Positions 10,631 to 22,027 of a DNA stretch of 64,000 bases are shown in pieces. Where the stretch lies: assembly GCA_030278955.1 (NCBI GenBank), contig JAOANR010000006.1:28997124-29061123 (forward strand). Reading direction: 5' to 3'. Position numbers and translations under genes: made by a program. The notes under the pieces were generated by a model, which was given only the letters and a program-made list of their open reading frames with translations, did not search any database and was not told the DNA's origin. The first letter of the stretch is position 1, and the number at the start of each line of letters is the position of its first letter. Source of the DNA: Hygrophila difformis (lineage: Eukaryota; Streptophyta; Magnoliopsida; Lamiales; Acanthaceae).

Positions 10631-12625
10631 TTATTTTAAGAACTTAGCATACACAGGCATTTGTGCAATGGCATCAGAAAAAGGGATATCAATTCTTAAA
10701 TTCTTAAAGACTTCTAAGAATTTGGCATAATCTTTATCTTCCTTAGCCTTTTTAAGACGCTGTGGATATGGAATAGGTGGCTGATATGGCTTGACCGGGA
10801 CAGTAGACTTTCCTTTACCCTTATCCTGTTCAACTCTAAGTTTCTCACTCTCCTTAGACTCATCAGTGTTTTTATGCCGACTTTCTTTTTCTGTATCCTC
10901 ACTTTGATCATCTACAGTTTCAGCTAAAACCTCTGGATCATCTAAGGTAAGGTAAGGATTAGGTAATTCCTTTTTATTCCTTAAAGTGATTGCTTTACAC
11001 TGCTCTTTTGGATTAGGATCAGGCATGCTTGGTAGTGTTCCTTGCTGTCTATTTGAGGTATCCCTAGCAATTTGACCAACTTGAACTTCTAAATTTCTCA
11101 TTGAGGCTTGCATTTGCTGAATTGTTTGTTGTTGAGACACGATTGTGCTCATTAACTCTTTTAAATTGACCTCATCACTTCCTTGGTTTTGTTGCAGCTG
11201 TTGTTGAGATTGAAAGTTCCTAGATTGTTGATTAGGGTAAAAAGGTTGATTCTGATTTCTGTTCTGATTATAGTTTTGGTTCTGATTTTGGTTTTGAAAA
11301 TTCTGATTTTGATTTTGATTTTGATTTGGGTAATTTTGATTTTGGTTTTGTAGATAAGGTTGACGGTTGTTTTGTGGGTAGGTGTTTTGTTGAAATTGAG
11401 TATTTTGATTTGGATAGAAGTTTTGGTTTTGAGGACGGTTTTGATTGTAATTCTGCTGCCTATTTCCCATGTAGTTCACATCTTCCACTTGTTCCTCAGT
11501 CCTCTCACACTGCATAGTCTCTTGAAGTCCTTGATCAAGCAGGTGACAGGCTGATGACTCGTGAGGTCCATGACAAATACCGCATCTCACAACTTTAGCT
11601 TGACCTTTCTTAAGCGTAGAAACTTCCCTCATCAAAGCATCTAACTTAGAATCTATAGCAACTGCCTTTTCTACCTCATAGATTCCTCCTTTTGTTTTAT
11701 TTCTAGCATTTTTCTTACCAGGAAATTTTTTCATGTTAGAAATCTTTTTCTCTATGATTTCCTTAGCTCTAAAAGGTCCTATAGATAGAAAAGAATCTCC
11801 AGCTGTTGCATCCAACAAATTCCCCCAATGATCAATCAGCCCATTGTAGAATAAGTGCATCTGCTGCCACTCTTCAAAGCCATGATTTGGACATCTCGCC
11901 AATAAAGTGTTGTATCTATCACATGCTTCAAGTAAAGTTTCACCCTCATCTTGTACGAATTCTTTGATTTTTTCTTGTAATTCAATAACTTTGGATGGTG
12001 GGAAGAATTGTTCTAAAAAGGCTTCTAACATTTTATCCCAAGTAGTAACATCCCTTAATTGAAGTGAGTTGTACCAAGTTTTAACTTTATCTCTGAGTGA
12101 AAACGAGAACAATCTCAACTTAATTTCATCACTGGTAACACCATTTATTTTCACCGTGTCACAATAATCCAGAAAATTTCTTATGTGTTCTACAGCATCA
12201 TTAGTAGGTGCTCCATTATATTGATTAGCTTGAACCATTGTGATTAGTGCAGGCTGAAGGGTAAAGCTCAAAGCATCTACATCTGGCCTTGGAGTTCTAT
12301 TAAGCAGATTTCCACTAGTTCGTTGTAAGTGTTCTTCAATGGTCATTTCAGCTTGATCATCGTGCTCCAAATCACCACCGTTACCTCTATTATTACCCTG
12401 ATTATCATTGTTATTCGCTGCCATGTTTAACCTATTGAATTGAGCAACTAATTGATTAGTTTGAATTGTTGAAACTCCAGTCGTTGGAGAATAGTCTTCT
12501 TCATCAGAGGATGAATTAATTAAAATTTCCAACTGAGCAGGTCTCCTACGTTTCCCTAATCTAATAGCTCTAAGAGTACGCTCAATTTCAGGATCATAAG
12601 CTATTTCTGCTTGTTTGCTTCGCAC
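10631..12625 (-). CDS. gag: Ty3 gag polyprotein
   Basis: 664 codons from ATG 12625. The retrotransposon gag domain covers roughly residues 125-265 (FLDYCDTVKINGV, VKTWYNSL, FLEQFFPPSK, LLEACDRYNTLLARCPNHG). A single knuckle-like CGICHGPHESSAC follows at about residue 350. Then there is a long Asn/Gln-rich low-complexity tract (about 390-500) and the lineage motif CKAITLRNKKELPNP. The C-terminus MPVYAKFLK stops at TAA 10631-10633, exactly where Athila-type elements normally run into protease. A -1 step at the preceding TTAAAA opens the pol frame. Gag would form the virus-like particle. The Asn/Gln tract is longer than I expect and resembles prion-like assembly domains (inference). Confidence 0.85.
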   Translation of the reverse strand: MRSKQAEIAYDPEIERTLRAIRLGKRRRPAQLEILINSSSDEEDYSPTTGVSTIQTNQLVAQFNRLNMAANNNDNQGNNRGNGGDLEHDDQAEMTIEEHLQRTSGNLLNRTPRPDVDALSFTLQPALITMVQANQYNGAPTNDAVEHIRNFLDYCDTVKINGVTSDEIKLRLFSFSLRDKVKTWYNSLQLRDVTTWDKMLEAFLEQFFPPSKVIELQEKIKEFVQDEGETLLEACDRYNTLLARCPNHGFEEWQQMHLFYNGLIDHWGNLLDATAGDSFLSIGPFRAKEIIEKKISNMKKFPGKKNARNKTKGGIYEVEKAVAIDSKLDALMREVSTLKKGQAKVVRCGICHGPHESSACHLLDQGLQETMQCERTEEQVEDVNYMGNRQQNYNQNRPQNQNFYPNQNTQFQQNTYPQNNRQPYLQNQNQNYPNQNQNQNQNFQNQNQNQNYNQNRNQNQPFYPNQQSRNFQSQQQLQQNQGSDEVNLKELMSTIVSQQQTIQQMQASMRNLEVQVGQIARDTSNRQQGTLPSMPDPNPKEQCKAITLRNKKELPNPYLTLDDPEVLAETVDDQSEDTEKESRHKNTDESKESEKLRVEQDKGKGKSTVPVKPYQPPIPYPQRLKKAKEDKDYAKFLEVFKNLRIDIPFSDAIAQMPVYAKFLK

Positions 12626-12727
12626 TGCAAATATTAAATAAAAATAAAATAAGTAACAGTTAAATTAATATTTAACTTAATAAATTTAAATTAATAAACT
12701 AAAAACAATTAAAAGTTCACAACAAAT

Positions 12728-12745
12728 TCCCCGGCAACGGTGCCA
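12728..12745 (-). promoter_or_regulatory. Primer binding site, tRNA-Asp type
   Basis: The minus strand reads TGGCACCGTTGCCGGGGA, 17 of 18 bases complementary to the 3' end of plant tRNA-Asp as I know it. It starts six bases inside the LTR end. This fixes the element's orientation and the LTR boundary. Confidence 0.9.
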
Positions 12746-14063
12746 AAAACTTGATGGGTGATTTTTACTACTCATATTTTACCACAAGCGGATGGTTGTC
12801 ATCAAGTAATAAATACCGGTAAATACCGAGTCGAACCACAGGGAATTTCAGAATATTATTTCATTCCGGAGAAGATTTTAATTGTTCTTAAGTTTATTAA
12901 TTATATTTTATATATTTTAAAAGATTTTGATTAATTCTAGTGGTGATTAAATTAAAAATAGTGACATTAAATTTAAAATAAAGCAAATTAAAATTATAAT
13001 TAATAAAGATATAAATGGGATATGCTTGTAATAATTTAAATATTGTCATCTTTATATAAAATAGAAATTGCATATTGATTTAGCATTTTCCAATGTCTAA
13101 AAAGATCAATTTCTTAAAATTAATTATTTTATAAAGATTAAAAATATTGTAATCTACTAATAATCAAATTATGCTTAAACGGATTTCATGGAAGCTGATT
13201 AAATTATCTAACATTCTGCAATCATTATTCTAGGCCTAAATTTGAGTCTTTCCCAAGCATACAAATTTTCCTATAGCAATTAAAATACACTTTTCATTTC
13301 CCAAATCATTGTGCACATGCCAAAATCCATTTATAATGTAATTTATTCCCAATTCCAGTACTAAAATATTAGTTCTACTTTTTATCTCCCGATTTAGCAA
13401 AGCAGAAATCACAGAGTTTGGATTCTAACATTTAATTATGAAGAACAGTGTAAATAATTTAACAATTATGATAAAATAATAATAAAACATGGTAAACTGG
13501 ATTAAATTACTAATATTGGAATGCAGATAGATTAGAATTAGTGCCATATTGCTAAAAATGGATAATGCAGATTGATCGATTAGTTCAGGTCTTTAGCAGA
13601 TTAATAATTTAAAAAGCAGATTTGGTAAAACACAGAATGTCGATCATTTCAACAACATCTAACATAGAATTCTAATACAGATTCTAACAATTTTTGCAGA
13701 TTAACCCAGATTACATAAGAAAACATCGATAAATTATATTGCTTCCATAAAACAGATAAATTCATACTTCAAAGTGATTCTGAACTCCCGTTCTAGAACA
13801 CTTCTAACACGAACAATACAGAAATCCGTCTACAAATTAAAAACATGATAGCAGATTACATTTAGAGGCAATTTCAATTCATTACAAAGCAAGAAAAAGA
13901 AAGGCAACACCTAGAATAGGAAGAACACGCCCAGAACAGCGTTCTTGATGCATTCCTCCGGCATGATTATGTGTTTCCGGCCTTCTTCTCCCATTTCTCA
14001 GATGTTTCAGAGTGTTTTCTGTCGAGTATTTGCGTCTGTCTATTGAAGAATGAAGAGACACGG

Positions 14064-14077
14064 CATTTAAAACCGAG
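14064..14077 (-). promoter_or_regulatory. TATA-like motif in the LTR
   Basis: The minus strand has GGTTTTAAATGCC about 35 bases downstream of array C, followed by a leader-like stretch (GTGTCTCTTCATTCTTC). Probable core promoter of the element; inferred from motif and position only. Confidence 0.4.
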
Positions 14078-14108
14078 TTCGGGAGGTTAGAAAACTGCCC
14101 AACTGCGA

Positions 14109-14452
14109 CGGTGGCGCATAAAATGGCGCTCGGAAGAGGGTTTAGGCGCCACCAAGGAGAGCTGGCGCATGCGATGATTTTCCGAATTTTCCTCTGCGGC
14201 GTAAAAAGTGGCGCTCCAAGGTGGTTTTAGGCGCCACCAAGGAGGTGCAGCGCATTCTGACAATTTTCCAATTTTTAATTTAATCAGCGGCGCATTTTGT
14301 GGCGCTCCGGATCAGATTTCGGCGCCACCAAGCTTATGCGGCGCATCCTGAATCTTTTTTCCATCCGAAATTTTCCTAAGTGTCGATGTGGCGCATAATG
14401 TGGCGCTCGAGCATGATTTTATGCGCCGCCATGCCTATGTGGCGCATTCTGG
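14109..14452. repeat. Hairpin array C in the LTR: four GGCGC units
   Basis: Four units of 85-105 bases with the arms GTGGCGCT / GGCGCCACC / GTGCGGCGCATTCTG, the same orientation and design as arrays A and B. It lies upstream of the LTR's TATA-like motif. Confidence 0.85.
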
Positions 14453-14643
14453 AGCTTTTCCAGTGTTTGAAAATTCCGAATTTTACATCCTTTGACCTCC
14501 GAACATCTTCTTTCTTCATTTTAATGCCTGAAACATCATTGCAATGTATTAGAATTGCCAAAGTCTTATTAAAAAGCATAAAACAAGGTAAATCGGGCTT
14601 AGATAAGCTCAATTTAACCGGTCTTATTAATATTCACACATCA

Positions 14644-15692
14644 CATGAAATATACACTAAAAAGCAGTAAAATAGAGTCTCATGCATGCAATTTAGGTTC
14701 ATTTTAACATAATTTAAGCTTATCTAAATGTGGTTTCACATGGTGCATTAGGAGGTATTTTTAAAACAATCCGGTTTCTGTAATGGCATAACAATTGCCA
14801 GCAGGTGCAGACAGCGTTTAAAATGATGTGTAGCCCTTTGGAAAGTGATGTGTAAGCCTTATAAAGTGATGTATAACCGGTAGGTTGTTTTCTTATTAGT
14901 TTTTGGTTCATAACCTCCATCCATCAATTTTTTATACTCACACATCACTTCATATACATACCCATCACTTTTAAATGTGCCAGCACCTACAGCCGGCCTG
15001 CACCCAAACGGGCCCTTTTTAAAATGTAAACTATTTCTAAGGGGAGGTGGACTCTAATTTTCTCTATTTGTATGCCAACAACCCAATTTAAATGTGCAGT
15101 ATTTTTTACATGCAAAAACGGATGGTTGAATGTTGTTGACCTGTTGTTGATTAATAGAATTGTGGATGCACCTTAATATTCCCTTGGCATCATTCTAAAT
15201 GCCAATGGCAATTGCCGAACCATGACCTGATCATGATCATGCTGTCCAACTGCTGTCCCTAACGGCTCTCTCATGGCTGTCTATTTGAAGTTGGATGTGT
15301 TCAATTAGCGGCGGAACTAGAAATTTAATTCGGGTGGTAGAAAGTTTAACTAATATTCCCTTCATCCCATTTAATATATCTTGTTACTATTGAGTACAAG
15401 AATTAAGCTAGAGTTGTTAATAAGTAGTTCTCCATATGATAGGGTCCATAGTGGTTCCGTCAATAGTTCAATCTATCATGAATGTCTTATTCCGGGCCTC
15501 ACATTCGATCCAATTGTCCCCTCTAGCACAACTAAAGTTATCTTGGCTGCTCCTAGAGTTCCAAATCATATGCATGCCCACATCGCTCTCTTACCATTCT
15601 TGGAATCATGCTTAGTTTTTGTAAAACCCATTCCAATATTCCTGATGGCTCCAGTTATATACACTCCCTATTTTCCCTCAAACAAACAGGAT
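14644..15692. other. Gap between Ty3 element and MULE, possible MITE
   Basis: No gene. Around 14765-15020 there are GTGATGTGT motifs in both orientations, with GCCAGCAGGTGCAG on the left and GCCAGCACCTACAGCCGG on the right, ending at GGGCCC. This may be a non-autonomous DNA transposon, but I could not define TIRs or a target duplication. The rest is unremarkable. Confidence 0.3.
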
Positions 15693-15908
15693 AAGGGCAC
15701 ATTAAGGTTAAAATTAGAAAGTTAAAGGGCACACAATATATATTTACCCAATTTGCCCTTATTAAACTATCCATGATCCAGGGATTACAGATCCATTCCA
15801 TTGGGGCACAGAAAATTGACTTCCACACAAAGACACAAACAAACGCTCGGGCACAGAAAAGAATCGAGGGCAAGAGAACAGCGGAAGGGAAAGACACCTA
15901 AACCAGAC

Positions 15909-18172
15909 ATGCCGAGGACGCGTGGAGGAAGGGCTCCTGGCCGCTGCAGGCATGGAGCCACCGGCGGTGGGAGGCTGGTGGAGGAGGTAATTTTTTTCCA
16001 TATCTAGGGTTAGGGTTTAGTTTCTATTTTGGTGTTTTTGTATTAGATTGAACATTGAATTTGATTTCTGTATAGTTCTTGTGTAGAAATTTATTGTGTT
16101 ATTGATTACTCCTATTAAAGTTGTTTTAAATCCTTTTTTTCTATTTTACTGGCGTTTTTTTTTATTTTATTTTTATCACTTGTAGCGAACGGCCATGGAT
16201 ATCCATGGCCGTGGAGAAGCAAACGTCCAACAAACGGCCAACAGTAGCCGTTTGTTTCATACACAGGCCGACCATTAGTGGCCGACCATTCCTTTCCTTC
16301 TTTTTTTTTTAATTTTTATCTATTCCAATTCATTTTCGTTTTCATTTTCATTTTCGTGTCCTACTGGACTAGTGTATGGTTGTTTATTAAATCAGGTGGT
16401 GTTCGCATTCGTGTGCTACAGACGGCCTCATATAGGCAACAGCGTCGGGGCATGACCAATGAGGTCGGAAAGATTATGGCTATCCCAGAGCCACCGCCAC
16501 AGCCCTAGTCTCCCCCACCACCACCATCCCCGTCAGAGATGTACCAGTCATACTCCAGCAGTGGCTCGAGCTCGGATGATGAGGATATTCCGGAGCTATT
16601 TCCATTATGGGAGTCGCACGTCGGGTGTGCGATACTCCAGGGCCATGAGAGACAGCCTATGAAGGTTCATAGCCACGTAGAAAAATTTAAGGATTGTAAA
16701 TTTACTCCGAGACCAACACATTCCATATTCTGTTCGGGGAGATGACTATCACCCTCGATGATGTTTACTGCTTGACAGTGCTAGTGGTTACCGGTGATGC
16801 TGTGGTAGTGGGTGAGAGGCCCGAAAGGATATATGCTAAGGATGTGGCTGAATTTTTTAGGATTTCATTGCAGGACGTCATTGAAGGGATTGGTGGGCAG
16901 TTTGGGGTGTCAGTAAGCATGGATTGGCTGCTGAATTGCTTCCAGGTCAACCATCTGATGATCCTGATGTTTTATTAGGATGTGCCAGAGCATACATTAT
17001 ATACACTTTTGGCACTATACTCTTCCCTGACAAGAGTGGGAATAAAGTGCAGCTCTACTGGATGTATTACTTGCACGATATGGCGTGATTCAGGACGTAT
17101 GCATGGGTGCAGCTGTACTAGCATATCTTTACCATCAGCTGGGTTCAGCATGTTTCGCAGCCACCAGAGAGTTTGTTGGCTTCACCAGTCTGCTTGAGGT
17201 ACCAATTTTAATTACATAGTAAGATTAATATTTAATATTAACATTACACCTTAACGTGATAAATTTGATTGTTGTGGCAGGCATGGATATATGAGCACTT
17301 TTCGACGCTCTCACGCCCTTCACCAAATCCGACATTCGAGCCTCATGACCCATTGGCCCATCGCTGGTCTCAGGGGTCCCACCAGGGAGCCACCATCCCT
17401 CGGATACAGGCTATGCGGGCACGACTTGATCGGTTGACTGCAGGCGAGGTATGAAAAAATTTCATTAATTCACTTTCAATTTTTCATAATACATGTACCT
17501 TAAAATTAATGTTCATGTTTGTCCAGGTTATATGGGATCCATACACCCCCCCTTTAGGGATTATCCCCTGCCCGAGATTGCATTCTTCAAGGGATTGTTA
17601 TCTGCCGGGGATGTAGCTGAGTCGTACATTCCGGATTGTGTCTTACGACAGTTTGGATATGTTCAGACAATTCCACGTATTCCATATGCTTATCGTATTG
17701 ATCGGAGTGCAAAACCCCACATCTCGAACCCGGGCGAGTTGGGGTGTTCATGCTGACTATTTTGATGATTGGGAAGCCTATGTGCTCCCTGTGCCACGCA
17801 GGGGTCGACATGACATGCCAGCATGGGAGGTTGATCTTGGATATATGGAGTGGTATAGGGTTTACTGACGACCATCTCTATGCACCCCCTCCCACTCCCC
17901 GGCCGGCGGGAGACCTTCCCGAATACGAGCATCTCCGGTGGATCCATATGCTCGTATGTCTATGTTGCATCAATACCTTCATCCTTTCGTGGAACGATAT
18001 GCCACATCTCCAGATGATTGTACTGTTCAGGAGCTTGGGAATGCACTGCAGCATACATATATCATGCTCGGAGATGACAGTGGTGCTGGAGCATCACATT
18101 AACGTGGTGCATCATTTTCCGTATCTGGCCGGGTGCGTGGGCGGCGTGGATATCGCGGATAGTTTTATATGA
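15909..18172 (+). pseudogene. Plant mobile domain (PMD, MAIN/aminotransferase-like) pseudogene
   Basis: A first exon may run from ATG 15909 (MPRTRGGRAP) to a GAG/GTAATT donor near 15990. Later pieces match the PMD family of MAIN-type proteins: MTITLDDVYCLTVL (16742), an RAYIIYTFGTILFPDKSGNKV stretch near 16985-17045 in another frame, AWIYEHFSTL (17281), VIWDPYTPP (17527), and VLRQFGYVQTIPRIP with a YMEWYRVY-type end (17640-17870). Intron-like gaps with GT/AG occur near 17200-17280 and 17450-17526. Lesions include a TAG near 16506, a frame slip near 16740 and further frame changes, so no full product is possible. The PMD is a common passenger of plant transposons; its molecular role is poorly known. 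Confidence 0.65.
16185..16300. repeat. ACGGCCA palindrome cluster, left
   Basis: Contains GAACGGCCATGGATATCCATGG with its mirror, ACGGCCAACAGTAGCCGT and GGCCGACCATTAGTGGCC. Same motif class as 18396-18590 and 21655-21870. Possibly transposase-binding or subterminal repeats. Confidence 0.55.
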
Positions 18173-18174
18173 CA

Positions 18175-18345
18175 ATTGTATTTTTGGATCTACAATGACA
18201 TTTGGACTATTCGGATTTTGTATGACATTTGGATTATTTGGATTTCGTATGACATTTGGATTTGAATTTTGTATGCCATTTGGATTTGAATTTAGTATGA
18301 CTGCTATTTACATGACTGGATATTGTTTTGTATTATTTTTATTGA
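18175..18345. repeat. Short tandem repeats, TATGACATTTGGATT-type
   Basis: About five imperfect copies of a 24-28 base unit (TATGACATTTGGATTTGAATT and variants). Low-complexity spacer between the two pseudogenes. Confidence 0.6.
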
Positions 18346-18395
18346 TTTGAGTATGGTCTGTTTGGCATTTGCAGTACGGAATATTTTTTTTTGAA

Positions 18396-18590
18396 TGACG
18401 AACGACCACGCTTGGTCGTCTTGTTTAATTGAAAAATTCAGGTGACGGCCATACCCGGTCGTCCAAACAAGATGATAAACGGCCATCCTTGGCCATTCTA
18501 TAGCTAATGTGGACGGCCAGCACTGGCCATCCATGTCTGTGTACGGCCGGCCAACACTTGTCGACCGTGCACTACTCTGTGTCTTTTTCT
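18396..18590. repeat. ACGGCCA palindrome cluster, middle
   Basis: Several short inverted pairs: CGACCACGCTTGGTCG, ACGGCCATACCCGGTCGT, ACGGCCATCCTTGGCC, ACGGCCAGCACTGGCC. It separates the convergent pseudogenes. Confidence 0.55.
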
Positions 18591-18689
18591 TAGACAACAG
18601 AATAGATTAAAAGAAATACCCTGAAATTCCTTTGACATTAACGGAAACATCATCTCATCTACAACATTAAATCCATACTGCTCGAGCTA

Positions 18690-21600
18690 ACTAATCATTC
18701 TAAATTATTGATACAATGGGAACTCGGTCTTCCATGAGATAATGCAATAGCATAAGCATCGAACCGATTCTTGAAAAATATTGCCCATGTTTCGGCCTCG
18801 ACTGCCCGATATATTCTCCAAGGGTGCACGATAGGGGGGAGTGTGGAGTTGGAAAATACATGCACCTGCATTAGAAATCACACTAAGTCATCAAGCTTTA
18901 TTAAAAAAAAAAACATCTTGATTGAGTTTTACCTATACGAAATGGTTTCCATTTATGAGGCCCAAGCAAATAACCTTTGCATTCGTATCTACACCCGTGC
19001 ACAGAGGCAAATAAATCCCAGAGATGTCGTTCGAGAGACATGCAAACACCACGTTGTAGTATGATGCCACAAGATGCCCCATCTCAGGCAAACAAAACCA
19101 ATTGTCTGTGGGTGCAGTATTGGTGAAACAATTCAGTGCATTCATTATATATTCAACACACCTCCTGCTGCAGGAACACATCCATATACAGACTCGAATG
19201 GGTGGCCAGTTCCTCCATGAGATGCGTTCTTATCGTCCTCCATGATCCCTCACCGTAGTTCAGAAGATCAGCAATAGCACGAAATCCACAATGACCATCC
19301 CTTACTACATTCTTTATACTCTGGACGTACATTCTAAAATGATGCGGTAGCCTATCAATGAATGGTATTGGGTCTGATCTACCACATGGCACTGGTGGCA
19401 TCTTCAAAACATTGACAATGTAAAATTGATTCGGGTGTATCTAAAGTATACAATGATGGATATTTCACAATCAAACTTACCTTTTTCACCAATTGTCTCT
19501 TAGAATTCGTGAACATCGAAGTTGGCACTTCTGGACCAAATGTATACATGGGTGTCTCAGTAGGGGAGCAACTGTCAATCATGGTAGCTGGCAACTCAAA
19601 TGCACTCGGGTCCTTCTTCGTAGAGGCAGCCTTCTTCTTCTTTGATGTGGATTGTCTGCCTCGGGTGCGAACGGTGGTGTTGGGGGCTGCGATGGACGTA
19701 ACATTTAGGATTGACTGCCTCCATTAGCCTCCTCATAAGCATCTCTTGCTCCGTCGGGTTTGATTCACGAAACAACTGTTGTGTTTTGGAAATGAACTCC
19801 TTAAATTTGTTCTGAATCTGAACTCGGGGTTATGCATCACGTACACGAGGGTTTATGTCCAATTTCCGCCAGAAATCATCAATCAAATCCAATGGAATTG
19901 GCATGCCCTTTATTACATATTTTGATAACTCGTGGACATAGGGCAACCCACATGTAGTGCGGAGTACACATCCACAATACTCTATATCAATCACCACCTC
20001 GAAGCAGCTTGAAAGTAAAAGTATGAAACTTCGCTGCCAGAGCACCATAATTCTTCTCAAAAGAATCCTTAATGCTACATGACATATCTCCATCAGTGTA
20101 AAACGTGCCCAACAAGTTTCAAAATTTCCCAAACTGGTCGCAACTGACGTTTCAATGCTGAGTATTGTCCCTCTGCCCTGTTAATTTAAAAAAAAAAAGA
20201 AATTAATAAAAGAGCTCATGTTGTAAGTTCAATGTATCAATATCCAACTATTTAAAGTTTACAAACAACACTAAAATACCTGTTTGTGGTTGTGTTCCCA
20301 TAATGCATAATTTTGTTGGTGTAACATACCAGAAACTTTGGACCGTATGGCTCCAACCATTGATTCTCAACGTACTGCATTGCCGTCGGACAATCACAAA
20401 ACTGTGCCTGAAACCGGATCCATTTCTGCTTGAATAAGTGTTCCGTTTCAGCCGCCACCAACTCATTCCAATGTGTTATAAATAAGTCCCATTGTTCATT
20501 CTTCGCAAACAATTTCTTGCAATTTTCCATCACATTCCTATCAATGTGCCGCTTACACAGCATGTGAACAGTGGTTGGAAAATGCTTTCAATTGCATTGA
20601 TCAATGCCTTCTCTCTGTCTGTTATAACAACCGAAGGCAAATAATCATCATCCATTAAAGCCCAAAGGCTACCCAACGCCCACGTGTAATTGTCTACATT
20701 CTCTGCCTGAAAGTAGGCACATGCAACACAGAATGTCCTGTCGGTGGAAGTCACTCCTACAATCTCAAAGAAGGGCATCCGATACTTGTTCGTCTTGTAT
20801 GTACAATCCATAACCAACACTTTTGGGAATGCTTTCATAATTTCAATGCTCTTTGGGTGTGCAACGAATAGGTTTGTGACCTCCCCGCTAGACTCACATC
20901 TCCTAAAAACAAAGTAGTAACCATGCTCCTTTAACTTGCCCAACAAGTATTGCATTTCGGATCTACCGGCCCGATCAATCACTCTATGTTTCGCCCTCGC
21001 ATTGTATATTGTCCTCATGATTGAGACGTTCCTCGGAAAATTCGCTTGAAGTTGCTCATGGATGATTTTCACTGGCATTTTCATTCTCGACAAACGCACC
21101 ACAAACTCTTCCTCCTCCTTCGTCAACCTCCCCACATATGGATGCCCCTCGAGATAATTGGCAAGGGGATGATTGTGCACACCACTCACAAAAATCAGAG
21201 CCCAATGTCCCCTAATCTCTTTTTGTTGGCCCCTTATTAAAAATGGGCATCCACATTTTCGGGTGCCTACATCACTTTTTTTACTTAATTTTTCCTCATC
21301 ACTCTTCACTTCATTAACCGAAGGATCGAATCTATTCTTCTTTGCTTTATGCTTCATATAATCGCCACCTTGTTCGTATCATATGAAAACCCAACCCTTT
21401 TTTGTTGTCGTTGCAATATTGGACCTCTGGATAACAACTATCATTTGATTGGCGATGGCGATTTCCTTAACACTTTGAACCAAACCGTCCCTACTATCAA
21501 ACTCCTCGTCTGTGGTAAATAGGTCGGAGTAGTCAGTTATAACATCCAAGCTCAATTCATTATTTTGGTGGGCAACAATCTCCTCGCTTGATGGTATGGG

Positions 21601-22027
21601 ATTATGCTACAATAAACCAACAATTAAACATAATTAGAAAAGGAATGAAAAAAAAAATTGAATGGCCAAGGTTGGCCATTTGGCTATACAATGGATCGGT
21701 CAGCACTGACCTATCCATTGTATAGCCAAAACGGCCAGCCTTGGCCGTTCAAGGCCGACACATAATATTCCACTAATCGGCCAGGTATGGACGTTATGTT
21801 CATACACTAATCGGCCAGGGATGGCCGTTTCATGGACTGCCTCATTGGCCAGGCGTGACGTGACCGTCTAGCCCTAAACCAGCAGTTCTATCGCACGTTA
21901 TATAATACAAAACACAAAGAAATTACAAACTTACGAGTTCTTCCACTTTCACTTGATGTTGGTATTGATATTCATGATTTTCCACTTGCATTTGATGTTA
22001 TTGGTATTCATCTTCATTATTATCCAT
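18690..22027 (-). pseudogene. MULE/FAR1-type transposase fused to an OTU cysteine protease, decayed
   Basis: Exon 1 probably starts at ATG 22027 (MDNNEDEYQ, then an in-frame TAA) with a donor GTAAGT near 21934. The body has a FAR1-like DNA-binding region with a TGA near 21385, then the MULE core (VLVMDCTYKTNKYRMPFFEIVGV, VVITDREKALINAI), split by a one-base deletion near 20570. A degenerate SWIM-like finger follows (CGCVLRTTCGLPYVHEL, about 19900-19990). Downstream is an OTU domain: RDGHCGFRAIADLL carries the Asp and Cys, and GLINGNHFV carries the His, with a frameshift between them near 19170. The last exon (about 18700-18870) reads LPPIVHPWRIYRAVEAE. Transposase-OTU fusions occur in plant MULEs; OTU domains remove ubiquitin. 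The multiple lesions make this copy non-functional. Confidence 0.7.
21655..21870. repeat. ACGGCCA palindrome cluster, right, inside predicted intron 1
   Basis: Includes AATGGCCAAGGTTGGCCATT, GGTCAGCACTGACC, CGGCCAGCCTTGGCCG and a perfect inverted CTATACAATGGAT...ATCCATTGTATAG. It falls between the first two predicted exons of the transposase-OTU pseudogene. Confidence 0.55.

Larger units (their letters stand above)
1..14643 (-). mobile_element. Athila-like Ty3 LTR retrotransposon with duplicated accessory ORF, 3' end outside window
   Basis: Minus-strand element. In transcription order: LTR 12752-14643, PBS 12728-12745, gag, protease-RT, RT end/RNase H/integrase, hairpin array B, accessory ORF 1, hairpin array A, accessory ORF 2. 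No second LTR is visible, so the 3' end lies left of position 1. Lineage is inferred from the tRNA-Asp PBS, the CKAITLR motif in gag, the integrase motif [11 protein letters not shown] followed by [10 protein letters not shown], and the extra ORF after integrase. Coding is broken by single-base frame changes at A-runs in gag-pol and by in-frame stops in the accessory ORFs. That both accessory ORFs belong to this element is inferred from orientation and the shared arrays. Confidence 0.8.
12752..14643 (-). repeat. 5' LTR of the Ty3 element (1,892 bp)
   Basis: The inner end (minus: CACCCATCA) lies six bases before the PBS. The outer end is set at 14643 because the minus strand there starts TGATGTGTG, an 8/9 inverted match of the inner end and the expected TG...CA form. 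Hairpin array C occupies the U3 part, followed by a TATA-like motif at about 14064-14077. The outer boundary is tentative because the partner LTR is not in the window. Confidence 0.65.
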
